Numbered from the stretch's first letter, positions 1-9,644 are shown. The stretch is 64,000 nt of DNA from Cephalopachus bancanus (GCA_027257055.1 JAPVLO010000153.1:930001-994000), one strand, 5' to 3'. Numbers and translations are program-made. The notes: generated by a model from the sequence alone, not told the origin.

Positions 1-1737
1 AAAATGAAATTCTAAGAAACAACTCTAAAATTCTAAGTCTCTGCCCATAGAGAAAAGTATGAAAATACATGAAACTAGATAATTTCTAAAGAACCTCTTT
101 TAGTTTTAAATGAAAAAGTCTAATTAGAGAGAGATGCACAAAGTTAAATTTCAAGAGAGTTGATGTCCACATTTACTTTTGGAGTGCTGAGTAGAGGTAA
201 AAGCAAACCTTCTTTCAAGGTAGTCATGAGCCTTCTACTCCATTTCAATTTTTGATGTGCAAATCATTACATAGTCATCATTTCTCATTGACAACTCTTT
301 TCAAATGAAGGCTTTCTTAGGTTTATTCTTAAGCTTTGAATCCAAAAATTACTTCCAACTTCTAGAAGCTATCAGGTTTTAAAGAGATGTACCTCTTGAC
401 AAAGTTAAAACAATACTTCCAGTTGTGGTAACAGTGTATTAGTGATGCTCCAGGACATGTCTTGAGGGCAAATAGAAGGTTGCACCTAAAGGCAAAAATG
501 AGAAAGAAAGAGGGAAGCAAAGACAAGTGATAAGCTCTTCATGGGTTGATCAAGGGTTGGCCATGGCTATGTATCAACTTGATTTGTACAGACACTCACA
601 GAAAATTATCACTGTCTCTTGCTGATAAATTTTAAGATCTATGAGGCAAGAACATTAAAGTACACTATGCTTTTTATGGGATTCACAAATTACATCTGAG
701 AAAAAAATGGGAACATATATTTGTTTTAATTTATCATCTATTCAAATCTTTTCCCTCAGCATCAGCATTTTGTTTTCTGAATAGTTTTTTTATTTCTTTT
801 CTGTGCTTGTATATCAATTTAGATAACCCTGGTGTGACTTTCCATATTAGCAAGGTCATTACCAGTTTACAAAAGAAATCTTTGCTTCTTTTGTAATTTT
901 TTTTCAGTTGTTTAGATTCTAACTAACTTTATTCATTATGATGAGTAGAGCATGGTAGAAGAGTTTTGTTCTGATAGCTAGTAAAGCTAAATTTTGTTTG
1001 TGCAAAATCATCTCAGGGCTAAGGTAGATCTTAAAATTAAATCATTATTATTTGTCCTAGGATTTAAACAGGGAACATTGTTGGTTAACTTACCAGGAAA
1101 CAGAACAAATGACTGGTCAACATCACTCTGATTTTGGACATTTAAGAGTTGGTACATCTTGTTTATTGAACTGAGGGACCACTTAACTCTAATAGCTGTT
1201 TTCAAGGTTAAATTTGTTTTAAACATTCAGTCGTGAAAATGCTGCAAACAAATCCTTACAGAATAGCAAATTTCTAATATGAACATGATGAGAAATGAAC
1301 TGCCCATTTGACTTAATTCATAAAGAAACAATAATGTTGAACCCAGTGTGAAGATTACCTGACTTACTGTGAATGGGCAGTAAATTTAGAGAGTCTTTGC
1401 TGCTGACTAAATCTAAATAAGCAATAGATTGTAATATGAATAAGCTTCAATGATTTTACCATAATGGAGTAGCTTTTTAACAATTAATTAAATCAGTATT
1501 CTGATTATTATAGCTAACTGGCAGAATTATTTCTACACATTGGGATAGTAAAAATGACAGCATTTAAGTATAAGGAAAAATTTTTCTCGTGCTGAAGAGA
1601 GCATTTTAGTATAATATTTGAAATGCAGCTAAGGTATTCTTATATTTGAAACAAAAGCCAAATGTATAAAGAAGATTTAAAGGAAGTTGTGGTCTTGATA
1701 ATCAAATATTTGATGTACTATTTTATAATTGAAATTT
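1..1737. other. Unassigned AT-rich DNA
   Basis: I recognise no gene, RNA or repeat family here. Reading frames are short and scattered, and none has a family-like protein. It may hold decayed repeats that need a profile search. Confidence 0.4.
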
Positions 1738-2527
1738 TTAATAATGTTATTGAGATATAATTCACACACCATACAATTCATTCATTTAAAATGTACAACT
1801 TGATGTATTTTACCACATAAAAAAAGGTTGTGCAAACAAGATTATAATATAAATTTAGAACATTCCACCCCACTCACAAAAGAAATCCCATACTTATTAA
1901 TAGCCATTTCCCGTTTTCCCCTTTCTTCAACCTCTAGCTATCATTAATCTTTCTGTCTGTGTAGATTGGCCTATTCTGGATAATTTATGTAAATTAAATC
2001 ACATTATATGTGATGTTTTGTGACTGACTTTTTCATTTAGCATATTTTCAAGGTTCACCTATGTTGTAGCATAGAGTATTAATTCATTTATTTTTTGTTG
2101 TTAAGTAATACTCCATTGTAAAAATCTAATGCATTCCATGTATCCAATTATTAGTTGACAAATATTGGATTATGTTCACCTTTTGACTATTGTAAGTAAT
2201 GCTACTATGAATAGCTATAAAAACCCGTAAAAGTTTTTGTGTAGATATATGTTTTCAATTCTCCTGGTTATATACCTAGGTGTATAATGGTTGAGACATA
2301 TTGTAACTGTTTTTAGCATTTTGAGGAGCTGCCAGTTTTCCAAAGTGACTGAGTCATTTTACATTCTCATCAGCAGTTTAAGAGGGCTTCAGATTCCTCA
2401 CCAACACAAGCTATTGACTATCTTTTTTCTTATAGGTATCCTAGTACCTATGAAGTATTAGCTCAATTAGGTCTTGCTTTGCGTTTTTCTGATGACTAAG
2501 TCAATTAAGTATCTTTTCATGTACTTA

Positions 2528-3140
2528 TGAGGGAAGCCCAAAAAATCAGACGTTTATTTATAAAAAATGTGTATTTATTCTCACATGTTTAAACTGTAGT
2601 CACCTATAACGTACTCTCCGTTTGATGCAATACCCTATCAAGACGCTTTTTCTTTTTTTTTTTTTTTATAATCAGTATTTTTTATTATCGTTTTGTAGGG
2701 TACGCTTTTTCTAATGCTCAAAACAGTTTTTGAACTCATCAGTTTTGACACCTTTTAGTGCTGCCATCTTTTTCCACCTCTTCCACGTTATCAAGACCTT
2801 TTCCTTTGAGGATTTTTTTTTTAATCTGTAGAAACAAAACAAAGTCACTCAGGGTGAGATTGGGTGAATAACGAATGAAGGGGCATGAGGGTCAAGCTAT
2901 TTTTGGTCAAGAACTGCTGAATACTCAGCATGGCGTGGACAAGTGCATTGTCATGGTAGAAGAACCAGCCATCTGTTTGCCACAACTTGGGACGTTTCTT
3001 TCACAAATCGTGACTCAAGCTTCTCAAGACTTTAAGACCAAATCTTTGGTTGACTGTTTGATCCAGAGGAACAAATTCTGAGTATTCTACATGGAACTCA
3101 CCCTCCAAAAGATAATTCTGGATTTTTATAGCCCTCCTTG
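2528..3140 (-). mobile_element. Tc1/mariner-type DNA transposon, internally deleted
   Basis: Read on the minus strand this is the catalytic and C-terminal half of a mariner transposase. Visible blocks are an EFVPLDQTVNQ-like stretch near 3050-3080, the FFYHDNA catalytic block near 2945-2975 (second Asp of the DD34D triad), and the C-terminal region down to about 2560. Frames are broken by stops and shifts. TA dinucleotides lie at both ends (2526-2527 and 3141-3142). The left end TGAGGGAAGCCC and the reverse complement of the right end (CAAGGAGGGC) are similar, as expected for terminal inverted repeats. The N-terminal DNA-binding half is missing. It sits inside the old L1. Confidence 0.75.
2654..2701 (-). 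mobile_element. Ultra-short L1 3'-end insertion
   Basis: A poly(T) run followed by about 34 bases that match, in reverse, the extreme 3' end of the young L1 at 37240-37275 (the ...CATAATAAAAAATATTGATTATA part). It is flanked by a perfect 11-base direct repeat ACGCTTTTTCT at 2643-2653 and 2702-2712. This is a complete target-primed insertion truncated to almost nothing, landed inside the mariner copy. Confidence 0.8.
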
Positions 3141-3249
3141 TATTAGCCATTTGTATAACATCTTAGAAGAAAAGTGTATTCAAGTTCTTTGCCCATTTTT
3201 TAGCTAAACTATTTGTCTTTTTGTTATTGAGCTGTAAGAGTTCTATATA

Positions 3250-3823
3250 GTCAGAGGGTGGCAAAAAATATATACACATTTTAAGAAACGAAAAAACTAT
3301 ATTAAAATGTTAATACTCAATATACAACAATAGCAAAAGATGAATACAAGTCATGTTTGACTTCTGCAATTACAAGAGGTGCTCAAAGTGGTCACTACCA
3401 GTGCCCAGACACTTCTGCTTACAGTGAATTACTGCAGGACTTGTTGCTGTGCAAGGCCTCCCAGATCTTCCCTTGTACACATCACACACAGTACCATGTG
3501 TCTCAAACTTATCACAAATAAGTGCAATTGTTAGGCAAGTTGAAGGTTCTGTTGCATACTCATGCCTCTGTTGTCCTTGTACTTCCACAGTGTTCTCGAA
3601 TTTCAAATACCACTTCAAAATGGTCTTGCACTCTTCAAACAACAACTGTGCTTCTTCCATTTTCTTTGTCCCTCCTGTTGCATGGTGACACTAGCATTTG
3701 TTTAACACCATCTTTTGCGTGAACATCACACTATACATTGCTACTGTAATTCAATTCAACTTCAAAAAGTAACATATAGATAACATCTCTTAAAAAGTGT
3801 GTTCATTTTTTTGGTACCCTCAG
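3250..3823 (-). mobile_element. Second TA-flanked transposon with an IS630/Tc1-mariner N-terminal domain
   Basis: Ends are imperfect inverted repeats: GAGGGTGGCAAAAAATATA from 3254 on the left, and GAGGGTACCAAAAAAATGA when the right end (about 3800-3822) is reverse-complemented. TA lies just outside each end (3248-3249, 3824-3825). The surrounding sequence is old L1 on both sides, so the borders are clear. The interior codes on the minus strand for a transposase N-terminus (see the separate entry). The DDE catalytic half is absent, so this is a non-autonomous internally deleted copy. Confidence 0.7.
3370..3660 (-). pseudogene. Transposase N-terminal helix-turn-helix fragment (DUF4817-like)
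   Basis: An open frame of 96 codons. The core reads FEECKTILKWYLKFENTVEV, followed by TIALICDKFETHGTVCDV and KGRSGRP. This pattern (an aromatic-rich first helix, then P-T-...-I...I..KFE..GTV.D, then GRSGRP) is the DNA-binding N-terminus of IS630/Tc1-mariner-type transposases that I know as DUF4817. The GRPxT linker normally leads into the DDE domain, but here the frame runs out after about 20 more residues. There is no catalytic domain, so it is not an active enzyme. The frame is open across the whole domain, which suggests a younger age than the L1 around it. The family assignment is from memory of the motif. Confidence 0.65.
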
Positions 3824-4064
3824 TATATTCTAACCACTAGACTTTTATCAGATATATGATTTGTAATATTTTCTTCCATTCTGTGAGTTGTCATTTTATT
3901 TTCTTAAGAGAGTTCTTTGATGCACAAAAGTTTTTAATTTTGATGTAGTACAGTTTATTTACTTTTTCTTTTGTTGCTCACACATTCAGTATCATAGCTA
4001 AGAATCCAGTAGTTAGTCTTTCAGTCCACGAACACGGCTACATATTCATTTATTTAGGTCTTTT

Positions 4065-4346
4065 TTTTTTTTGAGTTGGAGTCTCACTCTGTTGCCCAGA
4101 CTGGAGTGCAGTGGTGGCTCCCGGCCACCGCAGCCTCGACCTGCTGAGCTCCGGCGATCCTTCACCTCAGCCTTCCAAGTAGCTGGAACTACAGGCGCAC
4201 GCTACCACGCTTGGCTAATTTTTTTGATTTATTGTAGAGATGAGGTCTCACCTGCCCAGGCGGGTCTCGAACCCGCAGGCTCAGGCAATCCACTCACTTC
4301 AGGCTCCCAAAGGCGCGGGATTACAGGCTGAGCCACCGAGCCTGGC
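4065..4346 (-). mobile_element. Alu-type dimeric SINE, young subfamily
   Basis: Both arms are present in reverse orientation: poly(T), GAGTTGGAGTCTCACTCTG, a GC-rich right arm, then the left arm ending at CCACCGAGCCTGG. Target-site duplications TTATTTAGGTCTTTT (4050-4064) and TTATTTAAGTCTTTT (4347-4361) differ by one base. It is inserted in the old L1. Confidence 0.9.
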
Positions 4347-4855
4347 TTATTTAAGTCTTTTTAAATTTTTTAAAGTATTGCTTCGTAGTCTTCAGTGTTC
4401 AAGTCTTACACCTTCATGGTTAAATTTATTCCTAAGTATGTTATTTTTTTTGATGCTATTGTAAACTGAATCGCTTTCTTAATTTCATTTTTCTGGAATG
4501 TCATTTCTAATATATACACACAAAATTAATTTTGTTTATTTTATCCTGCAAATTTGCTAAATTCTTTTATTAGTTCTTATAATTTTTAGATAAAAGCAAG
4601 ATTATTTTACCTACAAATAGAAATTGTTTTATTTATTTATTTATTTGCCTAATTGTCTTGGCTAGAACCTTCATTACAATGCTTAACAAAAGTGGCAAAG
4701 GCATACTTTTTTGTCACATTCCTGATCTTAGGGGGAAAACAGACTTTCACCATTAAATACAGTGCATGAGGAAATTTCATAAATACTTTTATCAGGTTTA
4801 GGATGTTTTCTTTTATTCCTAGTGTGTTGAATATTTTTATCATTGAAGGGTGTGG

Positions 4856-5227
4856 GATTGTTTAATACAGCAGGTTCTCAAATAACCTCATTTAATTCAA
4901 TGTCGTTTAGCTATAACATTGATGAGGGGAAAAAAAGATCAATTTCCAGCCAGACTACACTCTGTTGGAGTCTGCATGATCTTCCCATGTCTATGCTCTT
5001 GGAAAATGAAGGAATAAAAGAATGCATGCAAATTATTATAAAATAAAAATTCATAAAGTAAATGATAATCATACAAATGCAAGACAATAAACAATGTTAT
5101 TCTTTCTTATCTATTGTAAATTGAATTGTCTTCTTCATTTCATCTTTTTTGGAATGTTCACTTCTAATACATAGAAACAAAATTAATTTTGTTTATCAAG
5201 CCGCCATATTGATTATTGTTTGTTGTT
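4856..5227. other. Probable DNA-transposon fragment and a repeated L1 piece
   Basis: 4868-4990 resembles an old DNA-transposon end (AGGTTCTCAAATAACCTC, then ...AACATTGATGA) that I cannot name. 5108-5200 repeats the L1 segment at 4456-4545 with roughly 80 per cent identity by eye. Confidence 0.35.
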
Positions 5228-5240
5228 AAAATGCAAGGTG

Positions 5241-5530
5241 GGCCGGGCTCGGTGGCTCAGCCTGCAATCCCGCACCTTGGGAGGCTGAGGTGAGTGGATT
5301 GCCTGAGCCCGCGGGTTCGAGACCCGCCTGGGCAACTTGGTGAGACCTCATCTCTACAATAAATAAAAAAATCAGCCGGGCGTGGTAGCACTTGCCAGTA
5401 ATTCCAGCTACTTGGATGGCTGAGGCGGAAGGATCGCCAGAGCCCAGCAGGTGGAGGCTGCGGTGGCCGGGAGCAGCCACTGCATTCCACTCTGGGCGAC
5501 AGAGTGAGACTCCAACTCAAAAAAAAAAAA
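5241..5530 (+). mobile_element. Alu-type dimeric SINE, young subfamily
   Basis: Starts GGCCGGGCTCGGTGGCTCAG. It has the B-box palindrome GCGGGTTCGAGACCCGC in the left arm and ends in an A-tail. Perfect 13-base duplications AAAATGCAAGGTG lie at 5228-5240 and 5528-5540. Confidence 0.93.
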
Positions 5531-5540
5531 ATGCAAGGTG

Positions 5541-6849
5541 GTAGGAGGTGCACCTTACAGTTTTCACTTTGCAAACATTTAGTCCATGAATAAACTACAT
5601 GTAATTTTAATTTTAAGCCTAGTTTCTTAGCTGCATCGAGTAGCTTATTGTTCAATCAGTGTTTGGTCAGAGGCTGTGCTTGAGCCCCCTTTGCAGTAAA
5701 GTTTCTTCCCTTTGATGATGAATCTGCTTGTAGCTTTGGGAATGCTATCTTGTCTGTGCCATATCATGCTCTGATTGGTCCTAAGTAAATGAAGCTTGGG
5801 GCATGCATGTAGCTTCTCAAATCCCTAAGATTGGCAGTTGTTATGGACTGAGTGTGGTACTATGCTATTTGCCTCCTCTTAATTGCTCAATTTCTTTATT
5901 GTTTTTGACAACACTTTTAGATATGCAGTTATCGAAGCTCTGTTCCAAATAAAATCATTGGTTTCAGACTGAGTAATAAAGCTTTTCTTTCACACTTATG
6001 TCTGCCTTTCCCCTTGAGCAGAACTCCTGTGCTACAGCATCAGAGCTGGAGAAAGGACCCACTTTTCCCAGAGTGATATCCTTTCCCTACAAAACAGCAT
6101 TGGGAGTGACCACAACCTAGCTGTTTTTGGCTTAACCATCCTGACATGGGACTTCCACCCTATGAGTAAATTGGGGTAACTCGTGCCCCAATATTTTTGG
6201 CCTGTCATCCCTAGGGTGGAACTTATACCCTACAAATAAGTGCTGGGTGGGAGGTAGATGGGATTCTCTTCATCATGCCTGCCTGAGATAGAGCTTTTGC
6301 AACACAGGACTGCAAGGATGCAAAGCACTAGAAACCTCTCTCTCCTAGAGTGAAACCACAGGCCCAGACTAGGAGCTGGGAGAAGAGAGCCATTATCTTC
6401 CTGGCCACACTGCAAGTACAACAACCCTGATAGAGCTATCATAATATGGAGGTAGGGGAAGGTAGAAAAAAAGTAGGCCATGGCTCAAATTCCACAGAAG
6501 CTTGCTGTTCTTACCAAAAGTTAATAGATTTTCTTGATAAATGTTTTTTCATTGATGTATGTCTTTAAGATGACTTTCAGAGACTTTAAGTAATTGTACT
6601 TTTTAAGTTTCACCAGTTAAATATTGTTTTGTTGGTTAGAGGTTCTGTCATCCTTACTCTATCATTCCAAAAGCTCCATCCGTTATAATTTACTTTTCTG
6701 TCTTAATTTCAAGTGCTAACATTTTGATGCTGATGTTTGTTTCCTTGAAGTGTTAAAGCCAATTTAAATGTCTTCATGAAACATAGTGAGTGATTTGAGA
6801 TGTATAAGGATTGTACAGGCACAAGAAAGTTACTGTCTATATTCTGATA
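5541..6849. other. Unassigned DNA, possibly an old LTR or L1 remnant
   Basis: Less AT-rich than its surroundings, with two AATAAA-type stretches near 5949 and 5974. I recognise no protein or repeat family. The 83-codon minus-strand frame at 6230-6481 matches nothing I know. Confidence 0.3.
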
Positions 6850-6864
6850 AAAATTAACTGTTCA

Positions 6865-7150
6865 GCCGGGCTCGGTGGCTCAGCCTGTAATCCCACGCCT
6901 TTGGGAGGCTGAGGTGCGTGGATTGCCTGAGCCCGCGGGTTCGAGACCCGCCTGGGCAGCGAGACCTCATCTCTACAATAAATCAAAAAATCAGCCGGGT
7001 GTGGTAGCGCAAGCCTGTAATTCTGGCTACTCGGAAGGCTGAGGTGGAAGGATCGCCGGAGCCCAGCAGGTCGAGGCTGCGGTGGCCGGGAGCGGCCACT
7101 GCACTCCAGTCTGGGCGACGGAGTGAGACTCCAACTCAAAAAAAAAAAAA
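6865..7150 (+). mobile_element. Alu-type dimeric SINE, young subfamily
   Basis: Both arms are intact, including GCGGGTTCGAGACCCGC in the left arm and GTGGCCGGGAGCGGCCAC in the right arm. Duplications AAAATTAACTGTTCA flank it at 6850-6864 and just after the A-tail (7150-7164). Confidence 0.93.
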
Positions 7151-7171
7151 AAATTAACTGTTCATATTTAT

Positions 7172-7410
7172 ATGGTCCTTAATATATGCCAGGTATTATT
7201 CTAGGCGCGTTGCATTATTTATTATAGTTAACAAATCAACTTCATTCAGTAGGTATTATTTTTCATATAGTTTTCCCAGTTTTATATATAAATAAATTGA
7301 GGTGTTAACAGAGAAGTTAAGAATATTATCTAGTGTACCATAACTAATGACTAGCACATCTGAGATTAACCATACCAGTTCAATTTCAGACTATTCTAAA
7401 GTGTCTCTTT
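7172..7410 (-). repeat. MIR SINE
   Basis: Reads in reverse as a MIR: a tATGCCAGGTATTATTCTAGG block on the left, a GAGGTGTTAACAGAGAAGTT block (the MIR core region), and a decayed tRNA-related part on the right. It is an ancient mammalian repeat with no duplications visible. Confidence 0.6.
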
Positions 7411-7673
7411 CAAGATTGCAAGCTGCAATATCCTTAAAGTAAATACAATTGTTATTTTTAATAAACTTTGTTGCAGATGTGTTATCAAATTACTATAGAA
7501 TAATGCAAAAGAGATTGTTTTTCTTACAGTATCAATTCTAATACAATTCATAGAAAAAATGATTGTGGCTTGTTAGTTCAGAAAATTAGTTCAGAAATGT
7601 TCTAATTATACAGGTCAGTGATTTGTAGTCATAAGGTCTTATGTTGCATATTGTCACTTTTTTCACAGCCATC
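7411..7673. other. Unassigned AT-rich DNA left of the provirus
   Basis: No recognisable feature. The last six bases before the provirus are part of its target duplication. Confidence 0.4.
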
Positions 7674-7679
7674 ATTTTT
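7674..7679. repeat. Proviral target-site duplication, left copy
   Basis: ATTTTT immediately before the left terminus TGCTGGAG. The same six bases follow the right terminus at 11498-11503. Six bases is the usual duplication length for class II (betaretrovirus-like) elements. Confidence 0.75.
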
Positions 7680-7928
7680 TGCTGGAGACCAGCTCCAGCC
7701 AGGTTCAGGGTACCCCAAAGGTGGAGACGGCATCAGCGACTGGGGGAAAGAAGAGAGAAAGAGAGAGAGAGAGAGAAAGAAAGAGACTAGACTCCAGTCT
7801 AGTACAGAAGCAATGCGTGTGTTATTGGGAATTACAATGGGTCTTTTATACACAAAGTCAGATGTGGGAGGGGTGTCCCCCACCCACCAGAAACCTTAAT
7901 CCATGAAAACTTAATCAATGATTGCCTT
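7680..7928 (-). repeat. Truncated LTR in inverted orientation at the proviral left end
   Basis: On the minus strand this reads U3 (last part), TATAAAAG (7843-7850), R, U5, ending at the element border. It matches the reverse complement of the 3' LTR from about 11289 to 11497, with about ten substitutions plus indels. The left copy has an extra block near 7701-7715 and a longer GA-rich tract near 7752-7790. Identity to the LTR stops abruptly after ATTGCCTTT at 7928, where retroviral coding sequence starts. It takes the place of the 5' LTR but faces the wrong way, so it could not have promoted transcription of the provirus. Confidence 0.85.
7752..7790 (+). repeat. GA-rich simple repeat
   Basis: A purine tract of GA and GAAA units inside the inverted LTR copy. 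The 3' LTR has a much shorter version, so it expanded here or shrank there. Confidence 0.8.
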
Positions 7929-8640
7929 TCCCTCTCCCGGATGGAGTAGTGGGTATAATATTAGGAAGACGTTCCTTGTCTCTACAAGGGGTTTCTGTGA
8001 TTCCTGGAGTGGTGGACTCTGACTACACAGGGGAAATTCAGGTACTTGTTGCTCCCCCTAGCAAAACTGTACAATTTTATGAAGGTCAAAGAATAGCTCA
8101 GTTACTACTCTTACCCTGTCATAAAATGGGCAAGTCTCTAACTGATAAGCCCAGGGGTGGCTCTGGATTTGGCTCAAGCAATTTTGCTTTCTGGGTTCAG
8201 GAAATTACTAACTCCAGACCTCTAAAAGATTTATATATTCAGGGAGTTAAAATTAAAGGTCTGCTAGATACAGGGGCTGATGTTTCTTGTATTGCTGGGA
8301 AAGACTGGCCGTCTTCCTGGCCAACACAAGCAGCCCCATCAGGATTTATTGGTATTGGTCGAGCGCTCTCTGTAACCAAAAGTTCTCAAATCTTAATTTG
8401 GACAGATAGCGAAACTTCAGGAACCTTTTGTCCCTACATCATTCCTTCCATTCCCATTACACTTTGGGGTGTGATATTCTTGCTCAAATGGGCATGCTTC
8501 TGTATAGTCCATATGACAAGGTGTCAGCGCAAACACTACAAATAGGATGCAATCCCTTAAAGGTACTTGGAAGGAACAGGCAGGGTATAAAAGGACCTGT
8601 TCAGGTTGTAGAGAGGAAAGACCGGTCTGGTATTGGCTAA
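7929..8640 (+). pseudogene. Retroviral dUTPase (C-terminus), protease and G-patch remnant
   Basis: The frame open from 7922 to 8545 (207 codons) starts inside the dUTPase. The segment GVVDSDYTGEI is its conserved substrate-loop motif. The aspartic protease follows, with its catalytic LLDTGADVSCIAG at about 8259-8297 and a WPxxWP stretch after it; the second conserved loop is altered. A frameshift near 8470-8500 moves the rest into the frame ending at 8640, which contains GRNRQGIKGP and DRSGIG. This is the glycine-rich G-patch that betaretroviral proteases carry at their C-terminus. The apparent start lies in the inverted LTR and is not a real start. The catalytic triplet is preserved, but the protein is truncated and frameshifted. 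Confidence 0.88.
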
Positions 8641-9045
8641 CCCAAAGACTGAGACGGGTGGCATGAATCCTGTTGAATCAAAGGAATAGACCGGAGAAAA
8701 ATGTAAACAAAATAAGGGTTTTCACTTCCTTTGTCCTCTCCTATTCCTCCTACAACTCCAATTCCTGCCTTCCCTACTACTCTTGTTTCTTGTAATCTGT
8801 ACTGTGAGTCCCTTTGCCTTTATCTGGGAAGGAAGGGCAGGCGTCTACGGCTGTGGCACCTAGCTCTGACTTTCAGTCTTTCTCTTTTACCTTCGAAGAA
8901 AGGGCAGGTGCCAAAGGCCATGGCACCTGACCCCAGCCTCCAGTCTTTCTCTTTTACCTTTGGAGAAGGGGTGGGTGCCAAAAGCCACAGCACCTAACCC
9001 CAACCTCCAGACTTCTCACCCCCGCCTTCTCAAGGGGGTGGCTCG
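8641..9045 (+). other. Retroviral region between protease and env; pol deleted
   Basis: The G-patch is followed within about 100 bases by sequence unlike pol, so the whole polymerase gene is gone. The stretch is pyrimidine-rich and holds the tandem repeat at 8827-9013. It probably belongs to the env leader or the region before it. No convincing frame is present. Confidence 0.5.
8827..9013 (+). repeat. Tandem repeat, about 67-base period, nearly three units
   Basis: Units begin near 8827, 8894 and 8961. Each contains an AAGGGCAGGTGCC-like block, a TGGCACCT-like block and, in the first two, CAGTCTTTCTCTTTTACCTT. Units differ by several substitutions. The repeat is internal to the provirus. Confidence 0.75.
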
Positions 9046-9362
9046 GACAAAAGGATGTTAAAAATTCTTCTTTGTTGTCTTCTTATGATAAATTTCTCTC
9101 AAGTTCAACTTTCCCAGATGGAAGTAAAGTAATCATATAAGTGAATCCTGTTAGCTAACTACAAAATAGGTGTTAATAAGCAGACTAGACTGGAAGGATA
9201 AGTTCTTTTGGATGTATTTTATCTCTCAGTCAGCATTGGCACAAACTCCAAAAATTAGAAAAGGGCCCACAAACCCCTCAACTATAACTATTGGACACAG
9301 CCTTTAAAGTCTTTAACAACTGGGAGGAGAAAAGAATGCAGGACCAAAAACATAAGATAAAC

Positions 9363-9644
9363 TTACTACGTGTAGTCCGAGACATTGAGGTGGGAGAAGA
9401 GCTCACCATCTGCTACCTGGATATACTGATGACCAGTGAGGAGCGCCGGAAGCAGCTGAGGGACCAATACTGCTTTAAGTGTGACTGTATCCAATGCCAA
9501 ACCCAGGACAAGGTGATCTGCAACTCTTTCACCATCTGTACTGCAGAGATGCAGGAAGTGAGTGTTGGCCTGTATCCTAGTATGTCTTTGCTCAATCACA
9601 ACTGTGACCCTAACTGTTCAATTGTGTTTAATGGACACCACCTC
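9363..9644 (+). pseudogene. SMYD3: Circularly permuted SMYD3 retrocopy
   Basis: A 282-base piece of SMYD3, a SET/MYND lysine methyltransferase. Codons read LLRVVRDIEVGEELTICYLD and so on to CQTQDK (9363-9512, 50 codons). They then pass directly into VICNSFTICTAEMQEVSVGL and LLNHNCDPNCSIVFNGHHL (9513-9644, 44 codons). In every SET domain the NHxCxPN motif precedes GEELTxxY, and in SMYD3 the VICNSF part comes first and runs into the LLRAVRD part. Here the order is swapped, with no gap or overlap: 50 plus 44 codons equal the 94 codons from VICNSF to QTQDK. The frame has no internal stop, though it has about a dozen substitutions. There is no intron, A-tail or flanking duplication. It is not a functional enzyme: the MYND and C-terminal domains are absent. 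Confidence 0.93.

Larger units (their letters stand above)
1738..4855 (-). mobile_element. Old L1 (L1M-type) 3' half, interrupted by later insertions
   Basis: The sequence reads in reverse as the end of L1 ORF2 and its 3' region. It includes the stretch encoding the conserved tail with the 'trp-tyr ... met-glu-tyr-tyr'-like block and, further right, the RT-distal region. The L1 text stops at 2525, resumes at 3143-3247, resumes again at 3826-4049 and continues after 4362. The gaps are filled by two DNA transposons and an Alu. Divergence is high and no ORF survives, which fits an ancient L1M subfamily. The nesting order makes every inserted element younger than this L1. Confidence 0.75.

Noticed and set aside
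4071..4464. Open frames such as those in the Alu copies (also 5257-5655, 6837-7139, 14002-14286, 33716-34066, 58420-58749)
   Set aside because: They are the well-known antisense open frames of Alu elements, not genes.
5241..5530. GGTTCGAGACC boxes as tRNA genes
   Set aside because: They are the Pol III B box of 7SL-derived SINEs; no tRNA cloverleaf.
7922..7928. Start of the dUTPase-protease frame at 7922
   Set aside because: The codon there is TTG and lies in the inverted LTR. The frame is simply open across the junction.
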